From positions 1 through 8,008 of the forward strand of contig JAEWYG010000057.1 of the NCBI GenBank assembly GCA_023395755.1: a stretch of 8,008 nt of DNA, in the 5' to 3' direction. The stretch is from Actinomycetes bacterium (GTDB taxonomy: Bacteria > Actinomycetota > Coriobacteriia > Coriobacteriales > Eggerthellaceae). The notes under the pieces were generated by a model. That model was not told the origin of the DNA and did not search any database. It saw only the letters and a program-made list of their open reading frames with translations. The translations under genes were made by a program, and so were the position numbers. Each line of letters starts with the position of its first letter. The first letter of the stretch is position 1. Below, piece after piece: positions 1-6,188 of the stretch.

Positions 1-54
1 GGCTGCGGATGTTGGGGATGACCGCGGGCAGAGGACTAACGAATGGAGAGAGTT

Positions 55-840
55 ATGGCGAAAGTCAGTATTCAATCGCTGCTTGATGCAGGCAGCCACT
101 TCGGCCATCAGACGCGCCGTTGGAACCCCATAATGAAGCCGTATATCTTCGGCAGCCGTGGGGATATCTACATCATTGATCTGAAACAAACGCTGTACGG
201 CTTGGACGCGGCTTATACGTTTGTGTCTGAGATTGCCCGCAAGGGTGGCACCGTGCTGTTCGTAGGCACGAAGAAGCAGGCTCAAGAAGCCGTAGCTGAT
301 GCTGCCAACAAGTGTGGTATGCCCTACGTGAACGCTCGCTGGCTTGGTGGTATGCTCACGAACTTTGTTACCATTCGCTCTCGCGTAACCCGCATGGAAG
401 AGCTTGAGGCCATGGAGGCCGACGGTCGCATGGCGGTGCTGCCGAAAAAGGAGCAGATTCTTCTGCGCAAGGAACTCGGTAAGCTGCAGACGAATCTGAA
501 CGGCATCCGTAACATGAAGCGCGTGCCCGACGCTATCTTCGTTATTGACACCAATCGTGAGGCAATCGCTATCCATGAGTCTCGCCGTCTAAACATTCCT
601 GTTGTGGGTACGCTCGATACGAACTGCGATCCGGACGATGTCGATTTCGGTATCCCAGCAAACGATGATGCCATTCGCTCTGTTCGTTTGCTGGCCGACT
701 TTATCGCTGACGCGGTAACTGCTGGTGTAGGTGTGCCGGTGACGGCTGCCGAGATTGCTGCTCCGGCTGAGGCTGCCGTTGTAGCCGAGGCTGAGGTTGC
801 TGTTGTCGAAGTTGAGGCTGCTGCCCCTGCTGCTGAATAG
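55..840 (+). CDS. rpsB: 30S ribosomal protein S2
   Basis: Ribosomal protein S2 binds the 30S subunit late in assembly and helps dock S1 or mRNA near the platform. The 261-residue product begins MAKVSIQSLLDAGSHFGHQ, the classic S2 start. It carries the family signatures VNARWLGGMLTNF (about residues 92-104) and GTLDTNCDPDDVDFGIPAND (about 185-204). The last roughly 35 residues are a low-complexity Ala/Glu/Val tail, an acidic extension seen in many S2 proteins. I chose the ATG at 55 over the in-frame ATG at 43 because the S2 family begins at MAKV and GGAGAG (45-50) sits four bases upstream as ribosome binding site; the ATG at 43 would overlap that site. It is followed by tsf, the usual partner. 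The promoter must lie before the window. The product call is very secure. Confidence 0.97.
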   Translation: MAKVSIQSLLDAGSHFGHQTRRWNPIMKPYIFGSRGDIYIIDLKQTLYGLDAAYTFVSEIARKGGTVLFVGTKKQAQEAVADAANKCGMPYVNARWLGGMLTNFVTIRSRVTRMEELEAMEADGRMAVLPKKEQILLRKELGKLQTNLNGIRNMKRVPDAIFVIDTNREAIAIHESRRLNIPVVGTLDTNCDPDDVDFGIPANDDAIRSVRLLADFIADAVTAGVGVPVTAAEIAAPAEAAVVAEAEVAVVEVEAAAPAAE

Positions 841-869
841 CACTTGGCACCTCACGTTTAGGAACGACT

Positions 870-904
870 GCGCCGCTTCGCCCCTTAGGTCGGAGCGGCG
901 CTTT
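870..904 (+). terminator. Hairpin between rpsB and tsf, possible attenuator
   Basis: GCGCCGCTTCG (870-880) pairs with CGGAGCGGCGC (891-901) to give an 11-bp stem with one G-U pair and a 10-base loop. Only three T follow (902-904), so it is at best a partial terminator. Its place between the S2 and EF-Ts genes suits attenuation or RNA processing that sets different levels of the two proteins. This role is an inference. Confidence 0.45.
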
Positions 905-957
905 GAAACCGAGGCCGTGTCTCGACCCGACGCGGCTCCTACTCAGAAAGGATCATC

Positions 958-1824
958 ATGGCTGACATTACCGCTTCCATGGTTAAAGAGCTCCGCGAGA
1001 TGACTGGCGCGGGTATGATGGAGTGCAAGAAGGCCCTCGCCGAAGCTGACGGCAACATCGATGCTGCCGTCGACGTTTTGCGCACCCGCGGTTTAGCCGC
1101 TGTTGCCAAAAAAGCCGGCCGCGCCACTAACGAGGGTACGGTTATGGCACTTGTCTCCGCTGACGGCACGACAGGCGCTGTAGTTGAACTGAACTGCGAG
1201 ACCGACTTTGTGGGAATGAACGATAAGTTCAAGGCGTATGCCGAAAAAATTGCTCAGGTTGCTATAGCTGCTAAGCCGGCCAACCTTGAGGCGCTAAAGG
1301 CTGCCGAGGTTGACGGCGAAACGGTTGAGTCTGTGGTGACCGACGCAATCCACACGCTGGGCGAGAATATTCAGCTTACTCGTTTCTCGGTGGTTGAGGG
1401 CGGCGCTGTATCGTCCTACATCCATGGCGGCGGTAAGATTGGCGTGTTGGTACAGTTTGATGTGACGGGCATTGACCCCACGTCTGATGCCTTCCAGGCT
1501 TACGGGCGCGATGTGGCCATGCAGGTCGCTGCTGCCGCTCCGGTTGCCGCAACGCGCGAGTCGGTTGATCCGGCTGTGGTTGAGCATGAGAAATCTATCT
1601 ACATGGCTCAGGCTGCCGAATCTGGCAAGCCCGAGGCCATCCAAGAAAAGATGGCCGTTGGTCGTCTGGAGAAGTTCTTCAAGGAGAGCACGCTCACCGA
1701 GCAGCCCTTCGTAAAGAATCCCGACCAAAGCGTATCTGAGTATACGGCCGAGGTTGCTAAGAACCTAGGCGGCGAGATTGCGATTGTTGATTTCAAGCGT
1801 CTCATGCTGGGTGAAGAGGCGTAA
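958..1824 (+). CDS. tsf: Translation elongation factor Ts (EF-Ts)
   Basis: EF-Ts is the cytoplasmic guanine-nucleotide exchange factor that releases GDP from EF-Tu. The 288-residue product matches the normal family length (about 270-300). Its N-terminal UBA-like domain (about residues 4-45) contains the signature LREMTGAGMMECKKAL. The core has the EF-Tu-contacting motif ETDFV at 81-85, where Asp-Phe intrudes near the EF-Tu magnesium site. The variant after it, GMND, replaces the more common A(R/K)N-type sequence but keeps the key Asp-Phe. The dimerisation region follows to the C terminus. AGAAAGGA (945-952) is a good ribosome binding site five bases before the ATG. It is co-oriented with rpsB after a 117-base gap with a hairpin, and is followed by a terminator. 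In many bacteria pyrH and frr come next; here they do not. Confidence 0.97.
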   Translation: MADITASMVKELREMTGAGMMECKKALAEADGNIDAAVDVLRTRGLAAVAKKAGRATNEGTVMALVSADGTTGAVVELNCETDFVGMNDKFKAYAEKIAQVAIAAKPANLEALKAAEVDGETVESVVTDAIHTLGENIQLTRFSVVEGGAVSSYIHGGGKIGVLVQFDVTGIDPTSDAFQAYGRDVAMQVAAAAPVAATRESVDPAVVEHEKSIYMAQAAESGKPEAIQEKMAVGRLEKFFKESTLTEQPFVKNPDQSVSEYTAEVAKNLGGEIAIVDFKRLMLGEEA

Positions 1825-1861
1825 ACTTTTTCATTACACAAGCACAACGAGTTAACGTGTG

Positions 1862-1896
1862 GGGTCCGGGCTTTTGCTCCGGACCCTGTTTGTGTT
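1862..1896 (+). terminator. Intrinsic terminator after tsf
   Basis: GGGTCCGG (1862-1869) pairs perfectly with CCGGACCC (1879-1886) around a short loop rich in T, followed by the T-rich stretch TGTTTGTGTT (1887-1896). It lies 37 bases after the tsf stop and ends the rpsB-tsf transcript before the murA promoter. Confidence 0.85.
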
Positions 1897-1929
1897 GGGA
1901 AGTCTTTCCTTCTGCTTTCGTTGTGGAAG

Positions 1930-1959
1930 TTGGAATAGGGCCGTCTGACTTTTTATAAT
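1930..1959 (+). promoter_or_regulatory. Probable promoter for the murA unit
   Basis: A perfect TATAAT box lies at 1954-1959. A weaker -35 candidate, TTGGAA (1930-1935), is 18 bases upstream. The predicted leader of about 90 bases contains a small hairpin, ACGCCG (1980-1985) with CGGCGT (1993-1998), and ends in the ribosome binding site AAAGGA (2042-2047) seven bases before the murA ATG. The preceding terminator supports a new transcription start here. Confidence 0.7.
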
Positions 1960-2054
1960 GGACGAATGCTGTAACCTCCACGCCGTATATTGCGGCGTAT
2001 ACGATAACGAGCGAAAGCCCGACCGTCTTATGCGCGGGCGCAAAGGAATCATAC

Positions 2055-3343
2055 ATGGCTGAAGAGATTATTATCGTCCAAGGTAACAATGTACTGACAG
2101 GCGACGTAGTTGTGTCCGGTGCAAAAAATTCGGCACTTAAGCTTATAGCGGCCACGCTATTGGGGCAAGGCAAGACTTCCCTCGGTAATGTACCGCTTAT
2201 TTCAGATATCTCTATAATGTCCGATGTTCTGCGCTGTCTTGGTGCAAATGTTGATCGCCAGGGACATACGTTGTTAGTTGACACCACCTCGGTGGATCGG
2301 TGGGAAACTCCCTATGAATTGGTATCAAAAATGCGTGCCAGTATCGCTGTATTGGGCCCGCTTATCGGACGGTTTGGTCGAGCGCGCGTTGCCATGCCGG
2401 GTGGGTGTCAAATTGGAGCACGTAATATCGACATGCACTTGGTGGGACTTGAGGCCTTGGGCGTTGTGTTTGTTACCGATCATGGTTTTCTGGAAGCCAC
2501 TACGCCCCATGGTCTTACTGGTGCGCATGTCGTGCTGGATTTCCCCAGTGTTGGAGCAACCGAAAACCTATTGATGGCGGCTGTCGTTGCTGAGGGTACT
2601 ACGGTTATTGAGAACGCGGCACGTGAACCAGAGATAGTCGATCTGGTGAATATGCTTAACGCTATGGGGGCTCGCATTTCAGGGGGCGGCTCGTCGCTTA
2701 TGAAATTGAGGGAGTGCCGTTCGGATCGATGCATCCTTGCGAGCATACGACGGTGGGCGACCGTATCGAGGCGGGTACATTTTTAGTAGGTGGTGCGCTT
2801 ATGGGTGGTCCCCTGACGGTATGCGGCATCGACCCAGCTTATCTTCGTATGGCTATTATGAAGTTAGAAGCTATGGGCTGTGAAGTAGAGGTGGGTTCCG
2901 ACTGGATTACCGTGCGTCGCGAGGGACCTTTGGTGCCTATTGATATTCAGACCTTGCCGCATCCTGGTTTTCCGACCGACTTACAGGCGCAGTTTATGTT
3001 GTTGGCTGCCAGGGCAGAGGGTACCTCGGCTATTACCGAGAATGTGTTCGAGAATCGTTTCATGTTTGCCGCTGAGCTTGCTCGTATGGGGGCTGATATC
3101 ACGATTGAAGATCATCATGCAATCGTGCGTGGCGTCGGTGGCTTGCAGGGCGCTCCTGTGTCATCTACCGACCTCCGAGCTGGCGCAGCCCTTGTTTTGG
3201 CGGGTATTTCGGCTGAAGGTGAGACGTGCGTGCACAACATCGGCCATATTGATCGCGGTTACGAAGACTATGTTGGCAAGCTCTGTTCGCTGGGTGCCAA
3301 CGTCGTACGTGCGACGGTAGACGACTCAGTATCGTCCTGTTAG
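2055..3343 (+). pseudogene. murA: murA, UDP-N-acetylglucosamine 1-carboxyvinyltransferase, frameshifted
   Basis: MurA transfers enolpyruvate from phosphoenolpyruvate to UDP-GlcNAc, the first committed step of peptidoglycan synthesis in the cytoplasm, and is the target of fosfomycin. The reading frame from ATG 2055 matches MurA for 217 residues: GAKNSALK (22-29, with the Lys-Asn substrate pair) and the catalytic loop MPGGCQIGAR with Cys118, so the fosfomycin-sensitive Cys is kept. It then goes out of frame and stops at 2784-2786. The rest of MurA continues in the -1 frame from about 2705 to 3343: IEGV, CEHTTVGDRIEAGTF, PGFPTDLQAQF (catalytic Asp), and DRGYEDYVGKL near the end. Restoring one A in the AAA run at 2703-2705 gives one 429-residue protein of normal length. 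As read, the 243-residue product would lack half the active site. Whether this is a real mutation or an error in the sequence cannot be decided here. It shares its unit with the LCP gene 17 bases downstream. Confidence 0.85.
2703..2708 (+). other. Frameshift point in murA
   Basis: In the first frame the codons read CTT ATG AAA TTG AGG GAG; in the second frame ATT GAG GGA GTG continues the family sequence (Ile-Glu-Gly-Val). An AAAA run in place of AAA would join the two exactly. No X-XXY-YYZ slippery heptamer is present, so programmed -1 frameshifting is not supported. Confidence 0.75.
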
Positions 3344-3360
3344 CGAAACGGGGCTAACCC

Positions 3361-4860
3361 ATGTTTGGACGCAAAAAGGGCTTTACAGCAGCCCAATCAA
3401 AACTCACGTCGCACCGCATGCGTTCTGCGACGGTAGGTACCCACGTGCAGCGTCGCGTGCGGTCTTCGTCGCGCCACATGAACGCCGATTCTGTTGGATT
3501 TTCTAATACGCGCAAAAAGCAGCGTGCTGCTCGCGGTGTGGTGGATACACTCTTGCCTTCTACCGCTATGGGCGAAAGTTCGTCTGAGTACGCGCGCCGC
3601 GTGGGTAAACGCGAGTTTGCTCAGGAGATACAGCGCAGGGCTCGTATACGTCGCATTGTTGCTATCGCAATAGCCGTTGTAGTGGTTGCTGTGGTGGCTG
3701 TTGGTGTGGGCGTTGCGACGTTCTTTGGATCGCTTGATGCCAAGATGGGTCTTAAAAACTCTGACGCGAAGTCGGCACTGGTTGCTCCCAAGGAGGCAAC
3801 GCCTTGGTATGCCCTGTTGGCCGCTGATTTAGGTGCAGCTTCTGCTGCAACGGATGAAGAGGGTCCCGATGCTCTTATCCTTGCTCGCGTTGATGAGGGT
3901 TCACGCGTGGTAACGTTGATATCGGTTCCTGCAAACTTGCAGGTTATGCTTAAAGATGGCAAAGCTCATAAGCTACGCGAGGCTGCCTCTCAAGGCGATG
4001 CGGCGCTTATTTCTGCAGTTGCCAGTTTTGCAGGTGTTGATATATCACACTATGCCAAGATCGATGCGTCGGGTCTGGTGTCGCTGGTTGATACATTGGG
4101 CGGTATCGAGGTTGATATCAAGCAGGAAGTAGACGATCCAACTGCGGGAGACGCCTACCTTTCTACTGGTGTTCAAACGCTTGACGGCACCACGGCGTTG
4201 ACCTATCTACGCGCAAAGAACTTCAAAAAAGGCATTGAAGATCAGGCAGTGAATCAGTGTGAGTTTTTTGCTTCGGTTGCTTTACGTATGCTGGAGTCGG
4301 GTGATACTTTGCCGTTTGCCACGCTGCTAGATTCGGTGGGTGGTGACTTTACGACCGATCTATCTGGTACGGCTGCTCTTTCCCTTGCAGGGCAGTTGAA
4401 GGGTAGTGCGGCGCCCTCTATTTATGTCGCTCAGGTGCCCGGCTATGAGGCGGTGCGCAATGATGTTCAGTATTATGTTTCGTCGAGCAATGCTTGGACA
4501 AGTATGATGACGCTTGTTAAGGCTGGCCAGTCTCCCGTGGTTGATGAGAAGGCGGCCAGTCAGATAGATCGCGGCTCTTTTACGGTGGAAGTGCGTAACG
4601 GTGCAGGCGTTACGGGGGGCGGCGCTCAGGTTGCCGATATACTCCGAGCCGACGGGTTTAATGTTGCCCAGGTGGGCAATGCTGAAAGTGATAAGTTCCC
4701 TGAAACACTGGTTGTCTATCAAGGCGATGAGAATAAAGCGCGGGCAGAGGAGCTTATTGCCGCGTTGGGCTCTGGTCGTGCCATCGTCGGGGCAGGGTAT
4801 TATACGTATACGACGGATGTGCTGGTTATTTTAGGTAAGGATTGGAAGCCCGTCGCTTAG
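3361..4860 (+). CDS. Membrane-anchored LCP family protein with LytR C-terminal domain
   Basis: LCP (LytR-CpsA-Psr) proteins attach glycopolymers to peptidoglycan on the outer face of the membrane. The 499-residue product has a basic cytoplasmic N terminus (1-98), one transmembrane helix (about 99-122, almost all Ala/Val/Ile), an LCP-like domain (about 165-345) and a LytR_C domain (about 406-492, beginning FTVEVRNGAGVTGGGAQVAD). LCP landmarks are DALILARVD, VVTLISVPANLQV, LVDTLGGIEVDI and LDGTTALTYLRAK. However, the usual PRDT-type motif reads VPANLQ (189-194), and the Arg-rich GD..R..RQQ segment reads IEDQAVNQCEF (292-302). Several phosphate-binding arginines are therefore missing, and the domain may be inactive or changed in substrate. 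The ribosome binding site is weak (CGGGG, 3349-3353). It lies 17 bases after murA with no terminator, so it is probably co-transcribed. The family call is sure; activity is doubtful. Confidence 0.85.
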   Translation: MFGRKKGFTAAQSKLTSHRMRSATVGTHVQRRVRSSSRHMNADSVGFSNTRKKQRAARGVVDTLLPSTAMGESSSEYARRVGKREFAQEIQRRARIRRIVAIAIAVVVVAVVAVGVGVATFFGSLDAKMGLKNSDAKSALVAPKEATPWYALLAADLGAASAATDEEGPDALILARVDEGSRVVTLISVPANLQVMLKDGKAHKLREAASQGDAALISAVASFAGVDISHYAKIDASGLVSLVDTLGGIEVDIKQEVDDPTAGDAYLSTGVQTLDGTTALTYLRAKNFKKGIEDQAVNQCEFFASVALRMLESGDTLPFATLLDSVGGDFTTDLSGTAALSLAGQLKGSAAPSIYVAQVPGYEAVRNDVQYYVSSSNAWTSMMTLVKAGQSPVVDEKAASQIDRGSFTVEVRNGAGVTGGGAQVADILRADGFNVAQVGNAESDKFPETLVVYQGDENKARAEELIAALGSGRAIVGAGYYTYTTDVLVILGKDWKPVA

Positions 4861-4877
4861 AGCACTGTTGCTTGGTT

Positions 4878-4908
4878 GTGCGGCCACCGTGTCGCCCACG
4901 CACTTTTT
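4878..4908 (+). terminator. Possible weak terminator after the LCP gene
   Basis: GTGCG (4878-4882) pairs with CGCAC (4899-4903), with partial inner pairing, and TTTTT (4904-4908) follows directly. The stem is short, so the call is tentative. Its position 18 bases after the stop codon and before a new promoter supports it. Confidence 0.45.
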
Positions 4909-4938
4909 CGAACCGCCCTGATTGCTGTTGGTACGCTA

Positions 4939-4947
4939 TGGTAGAAT
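4939..4947 (+). promoter_or_regulatory. Extended -10 promoter for the NFU gene
   Basis: TGGTAGAAT (4939-4947) fits the extended -10 form TGnTAnAAT. No good -35 box lies at the normal distance, as is usual for extended -10 promoters. It is 39 bases before the NFU start codon. Confidence 0.5.
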
Positions 4948-4986
4948 CGCACCCAAGAAATAATCTCACTGACGAAGGAGTCAATT

Positions 4987-5220
4987 ATGATCGAGAAAAC
5001 TGATGTCGCTGCAGTTCTGGAGCTTATTCGTCCGAGCTTGCAGGCCGATGGTGGCGATGTGAAACTAATCGACGTTGCCGAGGATGGTGTGGTAACGGTA
5101 GAGTTGCAGGGCGCATGCAAGGGCTGCCCTATGTCTCAGATGACGCTAGCTAATGGCGTTGAGCGCATCTTGAAAGAACGCGTGCCTGGTGTGACCAAGG
5201 TTGTTCCGGCTGCCGAATAG
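4987..5220 (+). CDS. NifU-like (NFU) iron-sulfur cluster scaffold protein
   Basis: This 77-residue protein is a stand-alone NFU domain, the C-terminal module of NifU. Such proteins bind a labile [4Fe-4S] cluster, usually between two monomers, and pass it to target apoproteins in the cytoplasm. The motif sequence is clear: LIRPSLQADGGDVKLIDV (13-30) with the typical P.L..DGGD core, then LQGACKGCPMSQMTL containing the cluster-binding CxxC (Cys44 and Cys47), and a C-terminal helix GVERILKERVPGV. The ATG at 4987 is preceded by a strong ribosome binding site, GAAGGAG (4974-4980). A cysteine-rich gene follows after 28 bases and is probably co-transcribed; no other cluster-assembly gene is in the window. 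The family call is secure; the client proteins are unknown. Confidence 0.93.
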   Translation: MIEKTDVAAVLELIRPSLQADGGDVKLIDVAEDGVVTVELQGACKGCPMSQMTLANGVERILKERVPGVTKVVPAAE

Positions 5221-5248
5221 CGTCGAGACACAAAGAGGACGGAAGATC

Positions 5249-5539
5249 ATGGCGAATTGTTGGGAAAAGCGTGGCTGCGACGACGAGATGATGTCGCGTT
5301 GTCCGCATAACACCCCCGGTGAGCCGTGTCCGGCTGATTGTCACTTTGCGGCCTGTAATCGCACAACGCATGCGGTAGCAACAGATCTCGAAGTGTTGCT
5401 GAACCCCGAGCGGTATTATGACGCGGCGATTAAAGAAGTCTGTCGCTTTTGCGAGCATTTTCTGGAGCATGGTCCGAATCTTGCCGATGTGCCTGAAGAG
5501 GTCCGTCGTGTCGGTAATCCGAATCGTTTCTTGCTCTAG
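5249..5539 (+). CDS. Small cysteine-rich protein with CWE-type motif, function unknown
   Basis: I do not recognise a characterised function. The 96-residue product has eight cysteines (4, 10, 18, 27, 31, 36, 65, 68). They are arranged as NCWEKRGC near the start, a CP..CPADC..AAC cluster, and CRFC at 65-68, a pattern that suggests zinc or iron-sulfur binding. The NCWE....C opening resembles small bacterial 'two-CW' type cysteine proteins; this resemblance is from memory and not tested. No signal peptide or membrane segment is seen, so it is probably cytoplasmic. I chose ATG 5249, with AGAGGA (5234-5239) upstream, over the TTG at 5201, which lies inside the NFU gene. The tight spacing after the NFU scaffold gene makes a metal or cluster link plausible, but that is an inference. 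A long terminator follows. Confidence 0.8.
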   Translation: MANCWEKRGCDDEMMSRCPHNTPGEPCPADCHFAACNRTTHAVATDLEVLLNPERYYDAAIKEVCRFCEHFLEHGPNLADVPEEVRRVGNPNRFLL

Positions 5540-5614
5540 AGGTGATGCTTGCTTTTTTGTATCAAAAGGACTTTGTTCGTAGGTCTGAGGTGGGGACGGT
5601 AGGGTCACTGACGT

Positions 5615-5662
5615 AAGGCGTAGTTGTCTGGCTATCGGCTAGACGGCTACGCCTTCGTTTTT
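5615..5662 (+). terminator. Strong intrinsic terminator after the cysteine-rich gene
   Basis: AAGGCGTAG (5615-5623) pairs with CTACGCCTT (5647-5655). The pairing continues inward through two U-G pairs and GTCT/AGAC (5626-5629 with 5641-5644) to a small loop, giving a stem of about 19 bp. TTTTT (5658-5662) follows. It closes the NFU transcript. Confidence 0.88.
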
Positions 5663-5724
5663 ACGGGCTCTACGTATTTCCCTGAAAGCGTGATTGATGT
5701 GTGATATTACGTTTTTCGGAAGTC

Positions 5725-5733
5725 TGCTACAAT
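5725..5733 (+). promoter_or_regulatory. Extended -10 promoter before the zinc-ribbon gene
   Basis: TGCTACAAT (5725-5733) matches the extended -10 form TGnTAnAAT. The -35 region is poor (TTACGT at 5706-5711 is the best candidate). It lies 49 bases before the start codon, after a strong terminator, so it probably starts the zinc-ribbon, lgt and superoxide reductase transcript. Confidence 0.55.
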
Positions 5734-5781
5734 GACGATATCAGCGGATGAAGTGAGGGTACGACGGAGGAGCGTGAGCAT

Positions 5782-6003
5782 ATGGGTCAAGCGGTTACCT
5801 GTCCAACCTGTGGCGCTTCCGATCTTGATGTATGTCGGTACGACTCCATGATGGTCGTGCGTGCCAATCTTGCTATGTTTACGTTACGCTGTCCTGTATG
5901 TGGCGCTAAAATTTCAAGCATGCAAGTTATTCCCTCGCAGTTACGCGAAGAAGTTCGTTTTGCGGCCATTGAGGTTGGTGCCGGCATGGGAAGAAAAGAC
6001 TAA
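5782..6003 (+). CDS. Small zinc-ribbon protein, function unknown
   Basis: The 73-residue product has two zinc knuckles, CPTCG at 7-11 and CPVCG at 37-41, with an extra Cys18 between them. The two CxxC pairs probably hold one zinc ion in a ribbon fold. The C-terminal third (IPSQLREEVRFAAIEVGAG) looks helical. There is no signal peptide or clear membrane helix, so it should be cytoplasmic. GGAGGAG (5766-5772) is a near-ideal ribosome binding site nine bases before the ATG, which supports real translation despite the small size. The next gene, lgt, is 185 bases away. Small zinc ribbons of this kind can bind nucleic acid or protein, and nothing here allows a choice. Confidence 0.8.
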   Translation: MGQAVTCPTCGASDLDVCRYDSMMVVRANLAMFTLRCPVCGAKISSMQVIPSQLREEVRFAAIEVGAGMGRKD

Positions 6004-6044
6004 CGCTGCGGTATTCGTTGATTATTGCAGCTGCTCGACGTTGT

Positions 6045-6148
6045 GAGGTCCTGTAGTATCCGATGTTGTCCCACCAAGCTATCCCTTGCTGTGCTGAAAG
6101 ACAGGCAAAGAGGGTGTGGCGGTGTGGTTTTGGATGCTACAGGGCCTC
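6045..6148 (+). other. Long inverted repeat, candidate structured RNA leader of lgt
   Basis: GAGGTCCTGTAGTATCC (6045-6061) pairs with GGATGCTACAGGGCCTC (6132-6148) along 17 bp with only two G-U pairs. The 70-base interior can form a second hairpin, CCC (6083-6085) with GGG (6112-6114), then TTGC with GCAA and TGT with ACA around an eight-base loop. A further hairpin, CTCTCGC (6146-6152) with GCGAGAG (6170-6176), sits directly before the lgt ribosome binding site and shares bases 6146-6148 with the long stem. No run of T follows, so it is not a terminator. I match it to no RNA family I know. A cis-acting leader or a small RNA are both possible. Confidence 0.5.
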
Positions 6149-6188
6149 TCGCTAACTTTAGCTTGACCCGCGAGAGCAAAGGACATCT

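Noticed and set aside
1..54. End of an upstream gene before rpsB
   Set aside because: Two frames are open, but the stretch is too short to identify any protein or RNA.
2697..2712. Programmed -1 frameshift in murA
   Set aside because: There is no X-XXY-YYZ heptamer, the A run is only three bases, and MurA is not known to me as a recoded gene.
5540..5600. GGTGATG near 5542 as a fluoride riboswitch start
   Set aside because: The rest of the fluoride riboswitch consensus is absent and no fluoride-related gene follows.
5150..5608. 152-codon open frame on the - strand
   Set aside because: It lies opposite the well-supported NFU end and the cysteine-rich gene, has no recognisable domain, and is best explained as a shadow.
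6045..6148. The inverted repeat as a small transposable element (MITE), SRP RNA or 6S RNA
   Set aside because: No target-site duplication flanks it. It lacks the GGAAGGAAGC-type loop of SRP RNA and I cannot fit it to the 6S layout.
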